Assembly: GCA_038087015.1 (NCBI GenBank)
Contig: JASBNA010000087.1
Span: 62,001-126,000, forward strand
Length of the DNA: 64,000 nt
DNA from: Cerrena zonata
Taxonomy: Eukaryota; Basidiomycota; Agaricomycetes; Polyporales; Cerrenaceae
Direction: 5' to 3'
Positions 22,325 through 37,508 of this stretch are shown here, one piece after another (within the stretch, counting starts at the first letter, position 1; the number at the start of each line of letters is the position of its first letter). The position numbers were made by a program, and so were the translations under genes. The notes beneath the pieces were generated by a model, which saw only the letters and a list, made by a program, of their open reading frames with translations, made no database searches and was not told the origin of the DNA.

Positions 22325-24031
22325 ATGCACAGCATCTACGCCAGAATCAACAATATATCTGCCTTGCTTTCAACAAGTCTAATGTGTCTTCTTGGTGCTA
22401 TCGCTGTATCATCGTACTTCTTTACAGCAGATCCGAAAGGCTTACTTGACGTTTCCTCCATTCAAGTGTGAGTTGATAGCTACTGACGTAGATCATTGCG
22501 GGGACTTCGTCACTTGATCATTATATTGACCTGAGACCCTCTTTAGATTTCCTGGAAATGCTCGACGCTATGTAAATAAGAACCAAGACTTTGCCTTCGT
22601 GAACTTCAATGTCTCTGCTGGTCAGTCAACTTCATCCTCTTTCTGTTAAGAGGCCCGCAACTACAGCTCTTGTTTTCTTATATCAGATCTGACCCCCCTC
22701 TTCAACTGGAATACAAAGCAGCTCTTTCTTTACCTTAGTGCTGAGTATACGAATCCACAAGGCGTAAGTTCAGCTCTCATTTCTTTTCTTCTACTCGGTT
22801 GGCAGCCAAAGAAAGTACCACGTGAGGCCCTCGTTCCTTCGGGTTAGACGACCATTTCCTCATGGGAGTATGCAGAACTCGCGAAGCTTGTATCTGTAAT
22901 GAAGTTCCATGCATCTGCGAAAGTTGTGCCTCGTTCTGTTCCTTGATACCACGCTTTCCCATACTTTCCAGAGTTAACGTCGTATGACAACTGCAAAGTG
23001 TCCAGAAGTCGTTCGTACCTGTCGTCGGTGTTGGTTTTGGTATATTGGGATGTTCTGTATTTTCTTTCTATTTAGCCTGTTAAGGGTCTTCTATCCGAGT
23101 ATACCGAGTCGTTAACTGATATTTGTTTTATTGAATAGATTCGTAACGACGTAGTCATATGGGACAAAATCGTCCGCCGAAAAGAGGATGCGAATATCGA
23201 TATCGCCGGCCGGAACAAATATGTTTTTAGAGAACCAAGCTCCTCATTCAAGTGAGTGGAACCCTTTTCGACCATATGTTCTTGAGATCCCGTCTCTGTT
23301 TATATCCGTTCTTTCTTTTCTATTTCTATTCTACCGTAACACGCACACACCAGACCTTCATTTCGGGCCATCGTAAGACCCGGTATCTTTGGTGGCTCTC
23401 ATTGACTGGTGGCTACTCTTTTATGTCCCTAGGCCTTACACTTCGGGATGTTGATCGTCGACGCACGAAGATGCCTGCTTCTGAGCATCCGCGTTTCATT
23501 GCATTGGTCACCAACTGACAGGGTGGCAGCCACGTGTTATCCTACCTAAAACCGCTCAACAGGTGGTACAAGTCTTGCTTTAGCAATTCATTTCAGTGCA
23601 ATTACTGTCTCATCCCGTTCTTTGTTTATCCCTTCACTCCCACATTGATGCTATCTATTAACAACTTCCTAATTTCTGACTATCTTATATTTTATCTCTT
23701 CCTTGTGCTGGTTTCGGCGGTGTTTGTGATTTTCCGACTTTCATTTGTTTGTCTTTCCTTCAGGGCGAAATCAAGTTCTCCCGGCTATTGTTTTCACGGT
23801 CGTTTTTCTTTACGTGTTATGCTGTTGATTCGATGGAATCTTAACCACCTGCCTTTATCTCTCGTTTAATCTTTCGCTTATTTACTCATGAATGTTATCG
23901 ATAGGAACATTCCTCCTGCACATTACACCCTCAAGTACAACGTCATGCCGTACGTCGGGGTCTTGACGTATGGTGAAGCAGCACGTACAAAGGAACCTGT
24001 TGCCTTCCCAGAGTCTCGCGACCTTTCATAG
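22325..24031 (+). CDS. SPC3: Signal peptidase complex subunit 3
   Basis: Exons 22325-22467, 22547-22620, 22687-22763, 23139-23251 and 23905-24031 sum to 534 nt, 177 aa. The start MHSIYARINNISALLSTSLM leads into one transmembrane helix (about residues 14-33), followed by the family signatures FTADPKG, DFAFVNFNVSADLTPLFNWN, NDVVIWDKIVRRKEDA and HYTLKYNVMPYVGVL. SPC22/23 (yeast Spc3) is an essential ER subunit of signal peptidase that faces the lumen and helps cleave signal peptides. Length is normal. Two introns are unusually long for this region, 375 nt and 653 nt, against the usual 50-65 nt. Confidence 0.95.
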
Positions 24032-27000
24032 AAATGTAATCCTTCCCCGAGCAATTCGCACATTAGTTGCTCTGAGCCCTGGATGATGACGTACAATGAC
24101 GCCTAGATAGCCGTGATGGGACTTTAGGAAGTTATGTCACTTCAGACTACAGTAACAGGGTGTGAAGGGGATCCCAGCTTCAGAGCTGCGGCAAGTGACT
24201 TGTGGAATGAGGTCAATGATGTATTGGTCCTTCTGTAGATTTAGGAATAGCGTGTTTTCCGCCCAGCTGACATGCGTTCATCGAGAGTCTATCACGTCAA
24301 TGACGAAGCCGGTAATCTATTGTCCCACTGCCAGCCAACATATTTATGCCTAAGCGGTCACAAAGAAAACTCCATGGAACATCCGGTTTCTTAGAAACTC
24401 TGACTACAAATGAAGACGGTTTCCGCAGTCATGTGTATACAGCCTTGTTCTTTCCATAGCTTAGAAGAACAAAACCATGAGCGACGAACAGGCGGTTCCG
24501 AGTGAACATCTGATGCCAAATGGCGCGTAAACCAATCCTAAACTTAATCGTCGGAGCAGAGATACGAAGACACCGCAAGAGAGTGTCAGTGCAGGAATCT
24601 CCTGACCCCAGCCACAGTTAACCAAGTGCGGTTAGATTGCGCCCGGGACGATCACCCATGTACTTTCGGTTCGGCAAAGGTAAAGCGGCAGACACAGGGT
24701 TTGCACAATTGAATGGATTCATTCGCGCCGGAGAACTTGTCGGTGAGAGGTTGTATTTCCGAAACGTACCCGAACCGGACCAGAAACATCGTGGCTTATC
24801 GTTCAGTTGCAGAGGTAAAATGACAGGAAACTCGCCACTACGGCAGAAACTGCATCAAGACACCTTACCATGAGTGAGTACCTGGTACAAATTGGATTCG
24901 GTCCGAGAGTTGTGTATCTGCAAAACTCATACTATAAGCCACTCGTCACCAAGTTCAACCCATGGGACATCGAATATGTTATGGAAAAAATAAGAATAGA
25001 CCCACGTCTCGACGGTGTCGGAAGTCCTATGGGGCTGGACAACATATGTGTTTAATGCATTTCGCCCAGTTGGAGGATATTTCACAGACAAGGTCAATCA
25101 ACTTACCTGGGTGTCGAGGGCTGATCGTTCCGCTCATATCGTAGGAAATAACCAGATAGGATTCTGTTCAACTACGATACCGGTATAGTAGCCGGCTCTG
25201 AACATTCATCGTGCAGTGACTGCAGCCCGTATCAGTGTATCCCAGTGCAAAACCAGAGGACCGTACTGATCAAGAGTAAAACACGAGTTTAGAAGTAGAG
25301 AGCTTAATCATTTATCCTCACGTAATTCAAATCTGAAGCGGCAAGAACTCACCACACAGAACGATGCTTTTCAAACAAGGAAGGCATATGTTGACGATTG
25401 AGAAACCTCAACCACTAGTGGTTTCCAATTCCTTGAAAGACCGAGCGGATCCGTCCGCTACTCATTGCAAGCAAATTGGCTATAACTCGGTGTTTTTCAC
25501 TATTGAGCGATCGAATTGGTCTCCTTGGACGCGAGGGCTCCTTCTGGACCAATTCTACGAAGCGCCATGTTAGAGTGAATGTCTGGTACCTGGCAAACAT
25601 GAACTTAGAGTGCCAAAGTTGAAATAAGTTTCTGGTTCTCAGGCACCACTAACCTGACAGCGTACATCATAGCCGATAATGCGTTGTGTATCGGGGATAG
25701 GAGTAACAAGGCGCAGAAGCAACTGAATCGCCATGGTCGTCTGGTTTTACTATAATTACCAGGGCCGTTGTAAAAATCATTGAGTGTGAGATTGGAGTCC
25801 GGCGAGTAAATGGGGCTGGCGATCTGGAATCTGGTCACATTCCCTGATCGCGATATCGGTGTACAGCTGAGGCACTATGATGATTGAATCATCGCGCAAA
25901 CAAGCAAGTCTAGCCCAGGACATGCAGCATTGACCCGCTGGCTAATGAGGTGAATCGCTGAGATATTGTGAGAAGCTCCGCCATGAGTTCTAGGGACTGT
26001 AGAAGAGCTCAGGCATCGGTGACATGTCAGAAATCGCTCTGAAAAACTGACGATCGAGATCTAAGAACGATGTCAAACGTAGTGTCTAGAACCTCCATAC
26101 GATACCGGTATCTTGCTATAACATCCGATATGAATTTATATCTATGCTCTCCCCAAGGTTCTGCTGCCTACAGGAGAATATACACAAGGTGGCTGTCGCC
26201 AATCCAAGTTACAGCGTGTTCAAGATCATCTCAGATGCTATATCAGAAAGGCTGCGATACGGCAACGCTGAACGGTGATGGATGATAGAGCTCCATTCAC
26301 AGCGTCTTCATTCACGGCCGTAGACACCGAAATTCTCATGTTGCCTGCAAAGCTTATCATATTCCTGAAGTGAAATTATGCCGGGTTCCTTAGACATGCA
26401 AGGCACCGGTTGGATCAGGACTTACATACGTGTCATACATGGCAGAGTAGATGCCACAGAGTAGTGTACGTGCGTTTGAATCCACATTGGATTTGGTGAC
26501 GAATCGAAAACCTTGCTATGTTAATGGGGCTATGTCATAAATAACGCCTTTAGAAGTCTTCCCTCGCGCCTGTGACGAGTTTCACCATAGGTGAACCCGA
26601 TGTTCAGTTCAGTTCATTTATCCTGCAAAACCACCGAGATGGAAAGTTACGAACCATCTAGATATGAAACATGTCAAGACCGCTTTATCGGCGCGAGTCA
26701 GATCGTGAATCCGCGTAATCACCAACCTGTTTTTAAGTAAGGAAATGAGCGTCGGAGAATATGTAGATGGTTACACGTACATGAAGCAGGTACTTGGCAG
26801 CTATGGCGCGCATGGCGGCCGACCGATTCCTCGCAGTCTGGAGGTCGATAATAGTAATAAGAATATTATCGTTCTTTCATGTCAGGACGTTCTAGTGGGC
26901 CCATCCACATGGCGAGAGAAAAATGTCTTCATTTTGAAGGGTTGTTATGGCATTCTGAATCCTCTATTCTAATGCTGCGATGTAGCATATGGGCTCGATT

Positions 27001-28198
27001 AGCGCTGCCAGGTCCAGTCAGTCCGCTCGGTCACCGAGGAATTCAGGTCTATGGTTGTTGGCCCAGCACCAGGATATTGTACTGCTCATGATAGCAAGGA
27101 TACACCGTATGGAATAATTGGACAACTGAATTCCCAATCCAGTTGTCAACGTTACTGATCATTCGCCTCGGGAAGACTGACTGCAAAAACAAGAGTGCTT
27201 GTGGGAGGATTAGCTGTCATGGGTGCTAGGATCCAAAAGCTGGTTAGTACTCGACACCTCGATGAGTACTCGCAGTTGCGTAGACCTAGAGGGAAACCAC
27301 CTCACAAGGTTATATTGAGATCGAAGGATTATACTGAAGCTTGTCAAGATATCTCATATGGAAGATAACAACGGTTTACTTATCAAAGAGTCTAGAGTCA
27401 TTTCATCATGAGGATGTGTTAGTTTGAACGACTTCGCGAAGGTACAAGAAAAGGGTAGAACATTGTCGGTTGGGAGGATAAAATGTCGCCTATGGAGAAT
27501 GGAAGCCCATCAAATGCAGGAGTAAATCAAGGGATTGCGTTGACAACAGGTTCATTGAGCTTCGTTGCCGACACCTTGGAGGACTGTGTGCTGGAATTGA
27601 CCGGTGCTAAGCTGTCGGTTGTGAAGATGGACTAAAATGTCAGTTATGGCCCAGGATACGGGTGACACCATCGGATGTCTCTCCGAGAAGCGACGGCCGT
27701 GTCCCCTACTCACTTACCGAGAACGTGTATTTTACCAGCCATTGTCATTCTACGGAATCTTGACCCATCTTAACCCCCGGATAGGTTAAAGGTTATCGGA
27801 TGCAAAAGAGAAACAAAAGACTGTGATGGGCTGTAACCGAGCGATAGGATTCATATCGACGCGACAATCCGCAGAGCACCATCCTCGTGTTTGAACCGAG
27901 CTATGACTACATGTCAGAAAAGATGGCAATCATTGAATCAAGGTTTAGACTGGCTTTTAGATTGGATTACTCTGGGCAGATGACCCGATGGGTGCATGGG
28001 AAACTTGAAATGAGCATGTCAGAGAAAAAAGGGAACTCGATTGGCCTGCAATTGGCTATTTGCTGCGTGCGAGAATGAAAAAATTGAGCAGAGGACCGGC
28101 TGGGTCGCCGATAGCGCCAACAGCAGGCACCAACGCACCGCACCCTGATTTACTTGGTTGTGTGATTAAATGAGCGTGACCATCCTTAATCTTAGGAG
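24032..28198. other. Gene-poor stretch of about 4.2 kb
   Basis: All frames are short, with no domain, no credible splice chain and no long repeat that I could pair by eye. The palindrome ATACCGGTAT occurs twice (near 25178 and 26101). The right end is the promoter of the Zn2Cys6 gene. It could be decayed sequence or contain non-coding RNA. Confidence 0.4.
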
Positions 28199-28204
28199 TA
28201 TAAA
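28199..28204 (+). promoter_or_regulatory. TATA box candidate
   Basis: TATAAA about 170 bp upstream of the ATG at 28372, followed by a CT-rich leader typical of fungal promoters. Confidence 0.45.
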
Positions 28205-28371
28205 TGGGCAGGCCTTCAAGTTGTCCTCTCCAGTCGTTTCGATTTTCCTCCGACGTTATTCCCCAACTGTGCTCTTGTCAGGTCCATAGTCGACCAGCTC
28301 TCGACTATTCTTCATCGTTAACGACGTTTCTTCCTACTTTCCTCTTTTGAAATTTGCTTCCGCGCCGAGGA

Positions 28372-30231
28372 ATGACCACTCATTTACCTCCGCTACAAGT
28401 TGGCGCTGCAAACGGACCTCCTTACAACGGAGCCTATCCGGATGTTGACGACTCTTATTATGGGCATGGTTTGTATGCAACACACTCCTCCTCATACATC
28501 CCACACTATAGCACGGATGGTGTCTCCTCTGGCTCCCCCGCACCTTACGGGAGTGGTGAGGGCATGATATTCTCCCCGGGCGCCCGACCAGTCACAAGCG
28601 ACGTTCAACATCAGGTGTGTAATCTTCGCGCTCGTACCATCCCCAAGTAACAAACCTTATTCACTGCATTTGTTTCCGACTTTCAATGTCTAGACATATG
28701 CTGGTCAGGTGTACACTGCCAATACCCAACCGCGGTCTCCCGTGTCGCCCGACTCATGGTACCAGTCGCCTGAGTCGCACCGTTACCCCATACAAGCTGG
28801 GGCCACTTGGCCTTCGCAGGCGCTGCAACCTTCTCCAATGGGAGATGTACAGGCAACTCACAACTACTCCGGTCTCCCTGCGACCACTAGTCACTCGGAC
28901 CACTTCTCACCTATGTCCGATACAGTCCCCAGCGTCAGTCCTTACGCACAGCGACAGGATGACCATGATTATCAGTATCAACATCAGTCTCCTTTGAACT
29001 ATCATTACGATGGTCAATATTCTATTCCGACACCTCCAAGCCCATCGGAGTATGTATCAGCAAGTACCCCAGAGATTGCCCAACATTATCCCACTATCCC
29101 CGAAACTTTGGAAAACCAGCATCATGTCCTTGGGGAACACAGAAGAAGCAGGCTGGGTGATCACCAGCAGCTCCTTGCTCAGCGGGACTTGCAGCGCCGA
29201 CCAATGAATCAACTACCCCTATTTCAGGTAATTATATCTCTTACCTTCTCTTTTCTGGTTCGTGCGTTGGCTCCTGTGGTAACGCGCCCCAGCTATCGCC
29301 TCTTTACCGGCGTTAGGGTTACATGCCTGTTTCTTTCTGTCCTCCATTCCGCAAATAATCTGACGCTCTGACTGACCACGTTCACTTCAGCATTCGTCAA
29401 GTAATTCGCCTGTCGAGCCATCCGGGAACTCTCAGGAATTTTATTCATCCTCAACAATGTCGTCACCGTCTCATAGTGATACACATTGTGTTCCTTCACA
29501 TCGTCGTCGCTCGCCTTCACCCATGGGTCACTTGCCTTATCCAGAGGATATGCAACGTGGTAGAGTCACCTTTCTTTTTAAATTATAAATCGTAGCCCTG
29601 ATTTCTTTCTCATATAACAGGTGAGATGCCAGGCGTTTGGACGACTGGAAATTGGCCTGCTTCCCAGCCTCACGGCTGGGACGCATACGAACAAATCCCT
29701 GCGGGTCACGGTGCTCATCCGGACCTGTCACATCCTCAGCTAGGCAGTTCTTCCCAGACTCACTATATGGAACAACGACGATCCAGGCCCGTACCCAGTG
29801 CTAGCCCCTGTTCATCATCGTCATCACATTCCACCCGTCAAATCAACTCCCAGCTCACCCATCTCGAACAACCACAGCGACGAGCAACAGCGCCTACACC
29901 GTCCCGAAGCCAGCAACCAGTAGAAGATCCGCCGAAGAAACCACTTACACTTGCTTGTCTATTCTGCCGTAAGCGCAAAATTGCATGTGGTAGCCCGCCA
30001 CCTGGCCAGAAAGACCGGACCTGCAAGTAAGTATCATCCACCATTACAAATAGATCCCGGCCGTCTATCTGCTGTTGAGCTCGCGCATCTGACAAATTAC
30101 TTTGTAGCCAATGCGCTCGGCGTAGTCTCACATGCGAATATCCTGTGGTCTCTAGGAGGGGGATGCGACCCCGCGCAAGCACTGACACAGAGTCTGGTCA
30201 CGGGCTATTTCAGATCGAAGTACACCCATAG
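28372..30231 (+). CDS. Zn2Cys6 transcription factor with C-terminal cluster (copy 1)
   Basis: Exons 28372-28614, 28694-29227, 29391-29559, 29621-30026 and 30108-30231 sum to 1,476 nt, 491 aa. Most of the protein is low-complexity and rich in Ser, Pro, Tyr, Gln and His. The zinc cluster is near the C-terminus: C428, C431, C438, C450, C453, C460 (C-x2-C-x6-C-x11-C-x2-C-x6-C), with RKRKIAC and CEYP. The last intron falls between the fourth and fifth cysteines. Exon 3 ends in RRRSPSPMGHLPYPEDMQR. The same five-exon layout, intron phases (0,0,1,2), cysteine spacing and motif occur in the inverted gene at 37509-39411, so the two are paralogs. Such clusters bind CGG-type DNA sites; target genes are unknown. 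Confidence 0.88.
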
Positions 30232-30732
30232 CGCCACCCATTCTCGAGTCAACTTCATCAACTCTTTTGATTTATGCCTGATGCAGCGCTCTCAATCCAC
30301 TTCCGGACTGTTCACTATTTCTACCGTAGATTGTCTGAATTTCAGGTTCCATTAGCATCTTGACGTTGACGTCGTTTTTGGTCCCAGGTTATTTTGTCCG
30401 ATATCCGCATAACGCGATCTGTCGCGTTTTTTTGTCTCATACATGTATTTGCATGCCACTGTTATAATCACCATATACAATAGTATAGGTTAATGTAATC
30501 TCTTCCATTTGTAACGATTATTCACCGTAAACAATCTCGGAATGATCACGATCATTGCACCACGATCGTTGATGCGCGTGCGGCTTGGCTCCACAGATGT
30601 TCAACGTTGAACGTTGAAAGGTTGTCTTATTGAGACATCCCAACATTTTACCACAAATTGTGCATCTGCGTCATCCATAGCTCTACTGTGACCGCGCCAA
30701 ACTCAAACTCTACTAGCCGAAACTTCGTGACA
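30232..30732. promoter_or_regulatory. Promoter of the dehydrogenase with two palindromes
   Basis: AATGATCACGATCATT (30541-30556) is a near-contiguous inverted repeat. TTCAACGTTGAA (30600-30611) is a perfect palindrome, followed by a half-copy CGTTGAA. Both lie 120-195 bp upstream of the ATG and could be operator-like sites; function is inferred. Confidence 0.4.
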
Positions 30733-31515
30733 ATGAACCCTTTCATTTTGATTTGTCCTTCGACCCGCGGATTATCACTCGCGCTCACTCGGCATTATCT
30801 TTGTAATACCACGTTGCCCATTTATGCGACCCACCGTTCGAAATCTCCGGATGATATTCGAGAACGCATATTGGGGAGTTTACCGTCCAGATCCAGGGTA
30901 GACCCCGCCAGACTTCATCTATTGCCGCTTGAACTCTCGTCCGAAGATAGCATCCAGGCCGCTGCTGAGAAACTCTCGAGCCTCCTGCCCGCCGGCTCGC
31001 GTTCTTACATTCATACCGCGTTCTTAACTGCCGGAATACTTCATCCGGAACGTCAACCTTCAGACCTCGAGTTAAGGAACATACACGAGACATTCCAGCT
31101 CAACGTCATAGCTCATATGCTCCTCGTGAAGCATTTTTCTCAGTTTCTACCCCCATCGAACGTCACACTCGCCTCACCAGCAAAATGGGTCCATCTCTCT
31201 GCGCGCGTTGGCTCAATTTCAGATAACAGACTCGGCGGATGGTTCTCTTACCGTGCCTCCAAGGCCGCATTGAATCAAATAATTCGGACGTTCGACCTGC
31301 ACCTTCAGGCGAAACGTGCCCCGGCTATTTGTGTCGGGATGCATCCTGGGACGGTTAAGACCGACCTGAGCAAGCCGTTCTGGAGTGGCGTGAGAGCGGA
31401 TAAGCTATTCCAGCCAGAATATGCTGCAGAGAAAGTCGCTGGTGCGGTAGACGGTTTGAGCGTGGAAGCCAGAGGCAAAGTTTGGGACTGGGCCGGGAAA
31501 GAGGTATTACCATGA
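30733..31515 (+). CDS. Short-chain dehydrogenase/reductase, intronless
   Basis: A single open frame of 260 aa from ATG 30733 (MNPFILICPSTRGL). The cofactor loop is atypical: CPSTRGLSLAL replaces the usual TGxxxGxG. The catalytic serine lies in KWVHLSARVGS and the YxxxK pair in FSYRASKAALN; the following GMHPGTVKTDL is the usual SDR stretch that lines the cofactor site. The pattern resembles C-factor-like SDRs. Substrate is unknown. The frame extends 75 nt further upstream, but the ATG at 30733 puts the nucleotide-binding strand at the normal position. It is unusual in lacking introns among its neighbours. Confidence 0.82.
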   Translation: MNPFILICPSTRGLSLALTRHYLCNTTLPIYATHRSKSPDDIRERILGSLPSRSRVDPARLHLLPLELSSEDSIQAAAEKLSSLLPAGSRSYIHTAFLTAGILHPERQPSDLELRNIHETFQLNVIAHMLLVKHFSQFLPPSNVTLASPAKWVHLSARVGSISDNRLGGWFSYRASKAALNQIIRTFDLHLQAKRAPAICVGMHPGTVKTDLSKPFWSGVRADKLFQPEYAAEKVAGAVDGLSVEARGKVWDWAGKEVLP

Positions 31516-33762
31516 GGACCTGCCAGCAATACAGCTTCGTCGAGACGATACCAAGTAACGATCCATCTCTTTTCCTGTGTTTCTCATAATGTCCCATCCG
31601 TTAAATCACGTAGGTTACTGCCCCTTTACTTGTATTACTTGAATTTGGCTGCGCATTCGGGACCCGTTCACTTCACCCAAAGATACGGAGGCCGATAAAT
31701 GGATAGTTCGTAGATCAGGGACTGAAACGAGGAATCAAAAGATAGATACTAGGACAGGACCATATCGTAGATACGGATGCATGGTATACGTCCTTTGTAC
31801 GGATATACCGAACAGGTGTGTTACTTCTGTAAACACTTGAACAGTGCCGATCACGCTCCAGGTTTCAATACGAAGATAGAATTTGTTCACTCTATGCCTG
31901 CGGCGGTCCTGCTCCTGACATAATTGCAAATATAGTTGCAAAGAACCCTGGAATTAAATCTTGAACCCGTTATAATGCATCGTCATACACCATAATCAGA
32001 CAGTTCTATCGAGTCTATGTCAATGTCAAGCATGACAGGTTGACTGTGATGATCTAGACACGAGCCTCGCGGAGTTTTGTTCTTCGTTCATAGACAAGGA
32101 GTACGGCGTGATTGTTGCCATGAAGTGAATTGGGTAGACATTGCGACCGTATTATTATCTCCGTAGAATAACACCTTCATTGGCTTGCAAGAGTAATGAT
32201 ATACGAAGAGCGTCAGGGGGGACTTGCTGGTGGGTATCAAGCCGCGAGATGTCTTCTGCGGCCTGGATGATTGTTGGGGTGGGGAACTTCATCATAACTT
32301 TGTGATCTTCCAAATTTTCTTTGAGGGGCTGTCGGTGTCACCTTGCCCACTCCGAGGTGTCATACATAGTCGATCTTCTATAATGGCAAGGATTCCCGGA
32401 GACGCTACCGCAACACCTTAAGGGTCGCACATCACAAAGGACCCTTTGCACTGGCCCCTATCAAGCCCTTAATAATAGCCGTGTCGAGGTAGATGGAAAC
32501 GATACATTTCGGTCTCGCCGGGACCCGGGTAGGATCATAGAATACCCAGAGTTTGCAGGAAATCATGAATGGATCCAGTCAAAGAGACGCTACTCGGAGC
32601 TGAAAGACAAAAGGCATAAAGAACCCAAGAGGATGGGGATACAAGCCGCTAAAAAAAGATAAGACTTAGTTCGCGCTGGAGCCTGGCACCAGTCACCTTG
32701 ATTTGCTCGTTGGTGAGAATACCAACTATTGCAGATGGTCAGATGCATGCTCAGATATCCAAAGAGCAGTAATGACACAAGATCGCCAAATAAATAAATA
32801 GACCTGAGGCAAGCTGTGCTGCCAGTGCTCAAGCTCGGAAGTGAGTGTGCACGGCCAAGGAGTAATCTCGGACCAGACATCTGCGTGCACCAAGTAGGTG
32901 GATTGTTTTTCAATGCCTTTGAAAAAACCTACGCATGAACCTTTCTCAAGCAGAAAGATATACTGGGCAAACCCAAGGATACAACCAACACTTTATGTAC
33001 GTGCAAACCTGATATGTATACAAGGATACATATGTTGATGCACTCGGCCCCAATTCTCTTTTAATTAAAGAACTGTCATGCACGTCACAACGAGAAGATC
33101 TTGGAATGATCAGAGATGTCGATGAGCGATCAAAATTGGTAGATGCTCTAAAGAAGGGGTAATGTGTGGACACGTCCAGCATATTGGACGTTAATGTTAA
33201 CGTTGAGACGTAGTCTGAGGGGGTCCACGTAACATACAAGCGGAAGTTCTCCACATATGCGAAAATCAAATGCTTTTGTTTCATTTCATCCTCAATTATG
33301 ACATAAGGTTTTGATTTGTTGATCGGGTTGGATGTTGGCCTCAATGACAATAGCACGAAGACCTCGTCGTATAAGATGGTTACAGGTAGACAGTTGAAAA
33401 GAAACCTCCCATTTTCATGTTGATATCGCCATATTTGATGTTTCTGCGTACGTAAGGCCTTTCGCGTGGGCATCCTCGTGTTTGGAAGCTCGATCGAGAT
33501 CTGACTTGGTATTGCTGATTTGTTGAAGTTGCAATCTGAACCACCTTCGACGACGCTACAACACACCCTAATCAATCTTTGTTCCCTAATCCTTGTGAAC
33601 AACAACCAGCATACCAATTTCGGAACGGGCTCTAACCCAAAATCACCGGCTAGACAAATACAAGGAATTGACACCACTGGTATTGACCGTCGGAGTGGCC
33701 ATTACCGCGCGAACGGCCCTTACGACGTATCCAAACCCCATTTCTTTGTCCTCTCTTTTGCA
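31516..33762. other. Intergenic, no supported gene
   Basis: A 243-codon minus-strand frame at 33677-32946 has no recognised domain and overlaps the promoter of the kinase gene. No splice chain could be supported. Confidence 0.4.
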
Positions 33763-33768
33763 TATAAA
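33763..33768 (+). promoter_or_regulatory. TATA box candidate of the kinase gene
   Basis: CATATAAACC about 125 bp upstream of ATG 33890, followed by a CT-rich leader. Confidence 0.45.
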
Positions 33769-33889
33769 CCGGTGCTTCGCCACCCTTGGACACTCTAACA
33801 CTTCACTCCATCTCTCTCTGTTCCATTCATCTTCAAAACAAACCCATCAATCGAATTCCTCATTCCTCAACCTACCAGTTCATCTTGTC

Positions 33890-36819
<2,930 letters not shown>

Positions 36820-37508
36820 ACGATCTCCGGTATTTGAAGAACCGATGAATTCACTTCGGTACTTTGCGCTCGCAAAAATGGGGTCTCGTCTGTCAGACCT
36901 TCGTACTTGCACGTCTGGGTTACTTTGTACATTCTGGGTTCGTTTCGCACATGTGCACTTGGAGTGTTGACTCGCTTGTCCTTCTCAGCTTGTTATACTC
37001 GTCTACTGCTTTCTTTTGGTATCGATTTCAGATTTCTCTTATGCATCCTTCTTGCATACCATACACTTATGATTACCCACTGTTACACCGTTGATTACTC
37101 TGCTGTACTCTCATAACAAATCTTATGTATTATTCTTCTAGAACTCTTGCAACGGCCCGTTCCTTGTGTCTGAGTCCGTGATGTTACCTATAATATCGCG
37201 CTTTAGGCATTCACCGACCGGAAATTGTTAACGGTCGGAGTATCAAAGGAGGAGAATTTTCTGAGAGATGAAATCTGGGTATGGGTATTGAAATGATCAT
37301 ATGGGTGAAAAACTTCCAACGCTATCAGCACGAGCAACACACGAGACAGAGTATACAGGACATAGCATGGAACAACGATGAGCGATAACAGAAGACAATG
37401 CAAACTAAGCTATACAAAAAACAAAACGAACGCCGAGGAACCTGCGACATACGATTACCACGCGCATCATGAGGTGATGTCAGGACAAGCAGAAGCATGC
37501 GGCTTGAG
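36820..37508. other. Convergent 3' intergenic region
   Basis: T-rich downstream of the kinase gene; no supported coding sequence. Confidence 0.5.

Noticed and set aside
23534..23869. 111-codon frame on the plus strand
   Set aside because: Lies entirely in the T-rich 653-nt intron of SPC3; hydrophobic bias is due to composition.
25170..26110. ATACCGGTAT palindrome present twice
   Set aside because: A 10-bp palindrome repeated twice in 4 kb, without longer shared flanks, is not enough to call a site.
32946..33677. 243-codon open frame on the minus strand
   Set aside because: No domain, irregular composition, and it covers the likely promoter of the kinase gene. No splice partner was found.
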